From Picocystis sp. L7 (lineage: Eukaryota; Chlorophyta; Picocystophyceae; Picocystales; Picocystaceae), in the NCBI GenBank assembly GCA_020975725.1, contig QXJR01000009.1, positions 496,001-560,000 on the forward strand: a DNA stretch of 64,000 nucleotides, written 5' to 3'. Position numbers and translations under genes: made by a program. Below, one piece after another: positions 59,192 to 64,000 of the stretch (its first letter is position 1; each line of letters begins with the position of its first letter). Under the pieces are notes generated by a model. It was not told the origin of the DNA. It made no database searches and saw only the letters and a program-made list of their open reading frames with translations.

Positions 59192-59925
59192 ATGGTGTCC
59201 ACACGAAGGAAGAGGTATTCCAACACGGCTCAAGAGGAAAACGAGGACGTGGAAAAGGCGCAGGTGCAGGAAACCAAGGACGCCATGGACGAAGGAAGGA
59301 ACGTCCAAGCGGACAGCAGCGAGGACGAAGCGCCGGAAGAAGTGGGATTGGACGAGGTGAGAGTGGCTGGATTCGTCTTGGTGCATCCGACGGCGAAACG
59401 GCGGATCGAACAAGGACGAAACGGACCTGGCTGCGTCCTTGCTCGCTCGCACCGACGAACATCTCGTCGCAGGCGCAAGGATGAGGAACTGACGCAAGCG
59501 GACGTCGAAACCGCGCGATACAGAGCAAACGAGTGGCGTTGCAAAGACACAGGGAGAGGCCCGTGTCTGCACCACGTCCCAGGTCGGACGCACAGCGAAA
59601 ACGGTCTCGAGCTCGCCGAGAACAAGTGGAACACGAAGCGGAACGAACCGAATCGGAGGGAGAAGGAGCCGAAGGCATGGCAAGTCCTACGCAGGAATCT
59701 CCGCGAGTGCAAGCCAGGCTTTCCGCCACTCCGAAACCACCCAAGCACGAAACACGAGTGGCCAAGGTTGGTGGCTTTGAAGTTCGAGTGCGTCCATCGG
59801 AGGATAATTTACAGCTAAGGAAAGCAAGCGCCAGCGCAAAGTCGTTCCTAGAGACCAAACGTGGCAAGAAAAGGCGATCTCACTCCATGCTCCTGCCACG
59901 GCGTGCACCAGCGTTGCGATTCTGA
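59192..59925 (+). CDS. Small basic protein, probably nuclear, unknown
   Basis: A 188-aa model from exons 59192-59356 and 59524-59925. The 167-nt intron begins GTGAGA, has AACTGACGC and ends GATACAG; both joins are phase 0. Exon 1 is acidic (VSTRRKRYSNTAQEENEDVE...). Exon 2 is Arg/Glu-rich, then ends in a compact segment VGGFEVRVRPSEDNLQLRKA followed by SFLETKRGKKRRSHSM and a basic tail. I do not recognise the family. The charge pattern and KKRR runs suggest a nuclear or nucleolar protein. AATAAA lies 32 nt after the stop (59957-59962). Confidence 0.55.
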
Positions 59926-60655
59926 TGGGCCTGTTTGCCGATGACGCTTCAACGCCAATAAACAGAATCCAATGCAGTCGTTGTCATCGGTCACATTTCA
60001 GCCCGCTCTTCCTTTCACCTGTACAAGGCTTTGCGACCTGCTTTGCGTGCGGCTGTTGCAGCTGCACCTGCGAGAAGGATCCTTGATTTTTGTCTGCTGG
60101 GCGACAGGCTTCCCTCGAGGCACCGTGGAGGGCCTCCTGTGTAGCGAACGTCTCGCAGCGCAGACTCACATGGTTTGCCGAGTGTAACTACGCCTGGCAT
60201 CGGAATCTGCGGCCTGCAATCCTGGGAATGGTTCCTCGACCGTCCTGGTTTGTCCTGGGCCACCAGTGGCTCGATGGGCAAACGTTTGTGCATTGGCCGC
60301 GGCTTCCATGCCCCTTTTCTTTCGATCGACCTCGAGGGCACCGTTTCGTCTGTGCAGAACGCGGTTCCCTGCGCGTGCATGGTTCCATCTTCCTTGGTTG
60401 CCCACGTCTTGTTCTCACTGCTCGCGTTCCAAGGTTCCCCGTGTCCCATTCCACCCAAACGTTCCTGGCTCGCATTCTCCTTCGTTGCGTTGTGGATGTC
60501 TGCCGGGTGGTCTGGTCCTGGACGGAACGATCGTTCCCGTCCCGGCGGTGGATGCAGGACAGCTTCCTTCTTCTGGGTGCTGTGCAGGTGTGTCGGTTGC
60601 CACTTCCATTCCATCGCATCGGGACGTGTGAGGTCTGCTTTCGCAGCATGGGACG
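59926..60655. other. Intergenic upstream of AMP-binding ligase
   Basis: About 730 bp: the AATAAA of the preceding gene near 59957, then the promoter of the ligase. Overlapping open frames on both strands have no family resemblance. Confidence 0.35.
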
Positions 60656-62356
60656 ATGGCGCACGTGGCTTCGGCGCTGCTGAGAGCTTCGTACGTCCAC
60701 GGCGGCGAGGCCGAGCTCTACTCCTGGGACGCCTCCGGATCCGTTCGCTTCGCGACGGCGCGTTCCTTGCGTCGTGGTGCGTTTGGTCTGGCCGAAGCGC
60801 TTCGCCTCCGCGGCGTGGCGTGCGTCGCCATCCACGTTCGCGACGGCATCGCCTTCACCGAGGCGTTCTACGCCTCCGTCGCCGCCGGATGCATCGCAGC
60901 TCCGCTCCACGTGCGATGGAGCCACGAGGAATGCGCCGTGGCCGCTTCCGTCGTCGGCGCGGACGTCCTCATCACCGACGACGTCGACGTCGCCATCGCC
61001 TTGGCGAAGCGTTCGACGTCGCTGCGTTGGATCCTGCTGCACGCATCGTCGAAGGACGAGCTGGAACAGGTGCGCAGTTCCGCGTGCCGCGCCGAGGTGA
61101 GCCGCACCTGCGACGCCGCCTTGCGCCGTGCCACGACCAAGCTCTTCTACGCGCCTTGCGGCACCGCGTTCGTGTGCTTCACGTCGGGAACGACGGGTCC
61201 TTTCAAGGCTGCACGCATCTCCCACGCTTCTGCGCTCTACCAGGCTTCCCAGAAGCGCAAAACCATGGTCCTGGACGGCGGTTCTTGCGTCCTCCATGCG
61301 CTCCCATGGGCACACGTGGGCGCTTTGTCCCAGCTGCACGCTTCCATGTGGTCCACGTGCAAGACGCACGTGTTCCTGGATCGATTCGAAGCGAGGACGT
61401 GCCGCGACGCGATGCTGGAGCACCGCATCACCCACCTCTCCTTGGTGCCGCCGATGCTGGACGACCTCCGACACGTGGATGGACGCGCATGGACGCACGT
61501 GTCTTCGCTGCTGGTGGGCGGAGGAGCCTTGGATGCGCGCAGGAGACGAGATGCGAACGCCATGTTCCCGAACGCGTCCATCGCGACGGCCTACGGCGCC
61601 ACCGAAGCGTTCTCCACCATCGCCGTCGGCGTGGTCGAAGGTGGATACGAGGCGGTTTCCGACACGTGGGCACTCGAGTGCAAGCGACATCGACGCCTGG
61701 CGCACACACCGAACGCGTGGTGCGGATGCGAAGCGGGAGAGGTCCTGGTGCGCGGTCCACACGTCATGCTGGGATACCACAACGACGAAGCAGCCACGAA
61801 GAGCGCCAGGACGGAAACGGGATGGTGGAGGAGCGGTGACCTGGGGACCTTCCTCGACGAAAAGGGGACCCGGTTCCAGATCGTGGGACGCATCAAGGAC
61901 GTCATACGGACGGGTGGAGAAGGAGTGCACGCCAGGCAAGTCGAACAGATCCTCGAACAACATCCCAGTGTGCGCAGAGCGGCCGTGTTCGGGATCCCAC
62001 ACGCATACTACGGGGAAATGGTCACCGCAGCGGTCGAACTGCAACCGCATCGAGAGTGGCAAGGGAGCAAGCTCTGGCACGCCAAGGCCGACACACAATC
62101 CGCCGCCGTCCCAACAATCAATAAACAGGCTTCCAGCGGAGAGCAGATGCAAGCCTTCTGCCGGGACCAAGGTCTTTCGGGCTTCAAGCTTCCGAGGATC
62201 GTCTGGTGCAGGGAAGGAGGCCTCCCAGTGAACAGCCTTGGAAAAGTCGTCAAATCGAAGCTTCAGCAAGAGCTACAGCAGGCTCAAGAAGGAAGCGAAC
62301 GCTTGGGCGATGCAGAGGTCGGACAATTGAGGCTGCTCCTCCAGAGCAAACTGTGA
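60656..62356 (+). CDS. AMP-binding acyl-CoA ligase, MenE/AAE14-like
   Basis: A 566-aa adenylate-forming enzyme. AMP-binding signature FVCFTSGTTGPFKAARISH, then LPWAHVGALSQLHA, SLLVGGGAL, AYGATEAFSTI, WWRSGDLGTFLDEKGTRFQIVGR, and the C-terminal IKDVIRTGGEGVHARQVEQ with catalytic Lys in LGKVVKSKL. The pattern and length suit o-succinylbenzoyl-CoA ligase (MenE, plant AAE14) of phylloquinone synthesis, where GGE(G/N)V-x-P is typical; here the proline is replaced by HARQVE. Other acyl-CoA synthetases remain possible. The gene is visibly GC-richer than its neighbours with strong third-position GC. No clear transit peptide. Confidence 0.8.
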   Translation: MAHVASALLRASYVHGGEAELYSWDASGSVRFATARSLRRGAFGLAEALRLRGVACVAIHVRDGIAFTEAFYASVAAGCIAAPLHVRWSHEECAVAASVVGADVLITDDVDVAIALAKRSTSLRWILLHASSKDELEQVRSSACRAEVSRTCDAALRRATTKLFYAPCGTAFVCFTSGTTGPFKAARISHASALYQASQKRKTMVLDGGSCVLHALPWAHVGALSQLHASMWSTCKTHVFLDRFEARTCRDAMLEHRITHLSLVPPMLDDLRHVDGRAWTHVSSLLVGGGALDARRRRDANAMFPNASIATAYGATEAFSTIAVGVVEGGYEAVSDTWALECKRHRRLAHTPNAWCGCEAGEVLVRGPHVMLGYHNDEAATKSARTETGWWRSGDLGTFLDEKGTRFQIVGRIKDVIRTGGEGVHARQVEQILEQHPSVRRAAVFGIPHAYYGEMVTAAVELQPHREWQGSKLWHAKADTQSAAVPTINKQASSGEQMQAFCRDQGLSGFKLPRIVWCREGGLPVNSLGKVVKSKLQQELQQAQEGSERLGDAEVGQLRLLLQSKL

Positions 62357-62374
62357 ACCAAAGTGCGCCTCTGC

Positions 62375-62380
62375 TTTATT
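62375..62380 (-). terminator. AATAAA of F1-alpha-like gene, 19 nt past neighbour's stop
   Basis: TTTATT on the plus strand reads AATAAA on the minus strand, about 30 nt after the stop of the F1-alpha-like gene and 19 nt beyond the ligase stop, so the convergent mRNAs should overlap. Confidence 0.5.
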
Positions 62381-62408
62381 CTTATGCGTGTGTTAGCGTC
62401 GCACAGTC

Positions 62409-64000
62409 TCAGCCATGAATTCCAGCAAACTGGTCATGGTCCAGGCTCTTGAGAGCAGCAGCAAGCATTTCCTCAGGCTTGCTCGTTTCTGTGCTGGTGC
62501 CGTACAGCGTTTCTAGGACATGTGGATGCTGAACCTGGATCTGCTGCAGTAGCCCCTTCACGTGCCGCTTGATTTCCGGTGCCTTGACATTGGCGCAGTA
62601 ACCGTTTTGAATGGCAAAAAGCCCCACCGCAATTTCTTCGGGGAGGACAAGGTCACCAGGCCTCTGGCGTAAAAATTGGTCGACTTGCTGCAGCTTCAGC
62701 TGACGCTTGCTGTTGATCGGGTCAGTAGGATCACCAAAATCTTGCTCGTCAAAGCTTTGGTTCATGTCCAACCGGAGGGACGAGGCAAAATCCCGGATGG
62801 CAGGGTGATATGCCTTGTTGCCGATACGAGAAAGGGATTCACGACTCAGTATTCCTGATTGACGTGTAGAGGGATCATACGTGTTTCTGTCAAAGACAAT
62901 CTGACCATCGGCCAAGGACTTGAGCTCCTCTATGTAGTCAGTAGAAAGCTTACTTTCCTCAGCGATCGCCTGCTTGGCGTCTTCTTCCTGCTTCCTCTTT
63001 TCTATTGCAGACAACAGGGCCTGACGCTGTTGTTTGTTCAGTCCCTTCAGTGACTTCACCTTCTCTATGCTCAATCCTCCTCTCGCAGCCAGTTTGCCCT
63101 GGCTTGCACTGATGATGGAGGCAGGCATTCCTTCAACGGCCATGAGAAATGTCAAGCTTCCTGCACCAAGCAGATCGTTCATTTTCGCAGCTCTTTGAAT
63201 AAGCATCGAAATGAACTGCCTGCGTATAGCCATCTGTTCAGATACCATCATCCCTTCGTACTCGATCATTTTTTCTTCGCTTGCATTTGAGCCATCATCG
63301 CCTTGGCATAGGTTCCATGCTTCCTTCCAAAGTTGCACCGGTGCAGTGAAATCATCGACGACCAGAAGGCAGTGCTTGCCCTCATCCCTCAAGTATTCTG
63401 CTATGCAGAGTGCCCGACACATCCCCAGAAATTGTTGAGTCTTGGACTGTTCGGTGACTCGTACGATTGCCGTGTTGGTAATCGCTCCGTTTTCATGCAG
63501 CTGGGTCTGGAATGCAGCAAATTCTTGCTCTGGCTGTCCCAGCGAAGCATACACGCAGTAAACTCCAGAATCTTTCTGTGCGCACACCGCATCCATCAGT
63601 GCCTGCGATTTTCCTGACCCTTTTGGCCCGATAAAAGGCATGGTTTGGCCGCGACCAATTGGTGCAAGGGCATCAACCCCACACAAGCCTGTGTGTAGGT
63701 TCTCATGGATCTTTTGCCGAGAGCCCACGTCTGGCTGTGCATTCAACATTGGTATCATCTTTTCGGAACGGACCTCTGATTTTCCGTCCAGAGGCTTTCC
63801 ATCGTGATCCACTACACGTCCCAAGAATTCCCTCCCGGCCTCAACTTGGTAGAGTTGGGCACTAGCTTCAACTTCCTCACCCACAGACACCTGCTCGTTT
63901 CGACTGGTGATCAGTGCCACGGCATTCGTGTAGTCGAAACGCATCAGGAGCATACCTTTCGCTCCTTTCTCGAATCCCAGTTCCACGCCGAGCGGCACTT
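62409..64000 (-). CDS. Divergent F1-ATPase alpha-subunit-like protein (partial)
   Basis: The frame is open to the window end (530 codons seen), so the N-terminus is missing. It follows the alpha subunit of F1-ATPase: KGAKGMLLMR, AGREFLGRVVDHDGKPLDGK, MLNAQPDVGSRQKIHENLHTGLCGVDALAPIGRGQ, the nucleotide-binding domain and a C-terminal helical domain (ADGQIVFDR, SRIGNKAYHPAIRDFASSLRLDM). Key motifs differ from true alpha: the P-loop is GPKGSGKS where alpha has GDRQTGKT, and Walker B is LLVVDDFTAPV. A lysine/glutamate-rich helical insertion (about 40 residues after ARGGLSIEKV) is absent from standard alpha. It may be a lineage-specific ATP-synthase component or a moonlighting paralogue. Confidence 0.8.
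   Translation of the reverse strand, partial: VPLGVELGFEKGAKGMLLMRFDYTNAVALITSRNEQVSVGEEVEASAQLYQVEAGREFLGRVVDHDGKPLDGKSEVRSEKMIPMLNAQPDVGSRQKIHENLHTGLCGVDALAPIGRGQTMPFIGPKGSGKSQALMDAVCAQKDSGVYCVYASLGQPEQEFAAFQTQLHENGAITNTAIVRVTEQSKTQQFLGMCRALCIAEYLRDEGKHCLLVVDDFTAPVQLWKEAWNLCQGDDGSNASEEKMIEYEGMMVSEQMAIRRQFISMLIQRAAKMNDLLGAGSLTFLMAVEGMPASIISASQGKLAARGGLSIEKVKSLKGLNKQQRQALLSAIEKRKQEEDAKQAIAEESKLSTDYIEELKSLADGQIVFDRNTYDPSTRQSGILSRESLSRIGNKAYHPAIRDFASSLRLDMNQSFDEQDFGDPTDPINSKRQLKLQQVDQFLRQRPGDLVLPEEIAVGLFAIQNGYCANVKAPEIKRHVKGLLQQIQVQHPHVLETLYGTSTETSKPEEMLAAALKSLDHDQFAGIHG

Noticed and set aside
58631-59818. 395-codon plus frame covering the small basic protein's first exon and intron
   Set aside because: The splice model explains the conserved-looking C-terminal frame better; the unspliced extension is not protein-like.
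60188-62269. 693-codon minus-strand frame opposite the AMP-binding ligase
   Set aside because: Antisense shadow of a GC-rich coding sequence; no domain is recognisable.

Overview
The window looks like nuclear DNA of a photosynthetic eukaryote of the green lineage, probably a small compact-genome alga. Plastid and green-type genes include a Rubisco-activase-like AAA+ protein, a nuclear S1-S1-EF-Ts-EF-Ts translation factor with a transit peptide, a SufE-BolA fusion, a thylakoid-lumen 15 kDa protein, an OSB-CoA-ligase-like enzyme, a BELL-class homeodomain protein and a HIR-type SPFH protein. Genes are mostly single-exon. The few introns are mainly 82-175 bp, with one of 364 bp. Donors are often GTGCGT or GTACGT, and a CTGAC-like branch site usually lies upstream of the acceptor. 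The species is not identified. No prokaryotic operon, CRISPR array, rRNA or tRNA gene was recognised.

Layout. 1-12.4 kb: ERp29-like chaperone, GMP synthase, HIR protein, eIF3j, mitochondrial-type ribosomal protein L28, Rubisco-activase-like protein, DCC-family protein, a coiled-coil protein and a type I membrane protein. 13.0-17.9 kb: a whole-looking Ty1/copia LTR retrotransposon with identical LTRs and a 5-bp target duplication. 18-28 kb: Rsa3-domain protein, BELL homeodomain protein, a PP2C phosphatase, a head-to-head pair of M16 peptidase subunits, and the EF-Ts polyprotein. 28-38 kb: SNF5/BSH, TMEM14/FAX-like protein, serine palmitoyltransferase LCB2, methylmalonate-semialdehyde dehydrogenase, an alpha/beta hydrolase and a PfkB kinase. 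38-42.2 kb has no recognisable gene. 42-64 kb: nucleoside transporter, two more PP2Cs, SufE-BolA, lumen protein, phosphoserine aminotransferase, TraB protein, a helical-repeat protein, ESF1, a small basic protein, an AMP-binding ligase, and the 3' part of a divergent F1-ATPase alpha-like gene cut by the window edge.

Genes alternate between divergent and convergent pairs. Convergent 3' ends are very tight, and AATAAA signals of one gene often lie in the tail or coding end of its neighbour. Divergent intergenic regions carry short exact motifs and palindromes that recur across the window. These are an 18-bp element GGGAGTTTCTTCTCTCGG (six copies, always in the same orientation to the adjacent gene where that gene is visible), the palindrome CGAATATTCG (three copies), TATCGAT inverted repeats with a fixed 5-nt spacer (two copies), and GGTTCGAACC-like palindromes. 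They look like a promoter vocabulary and are the most novel signal here.

Functionally the genes cover plastid biogenesis and protein turnover (EF-Ts polyprotein, M16 pair, SufE-BolA, lumen 15 kDa, activase-like), ribosome assembly and translation (ESF1, Rsa3-domain, eIF3j, L28), serine and sphingolipid metabolism (PSAT, LCB2), and regulation (three PP2Cs, BELL, SNF5). All start codons and splice sites were read by eye and are models.
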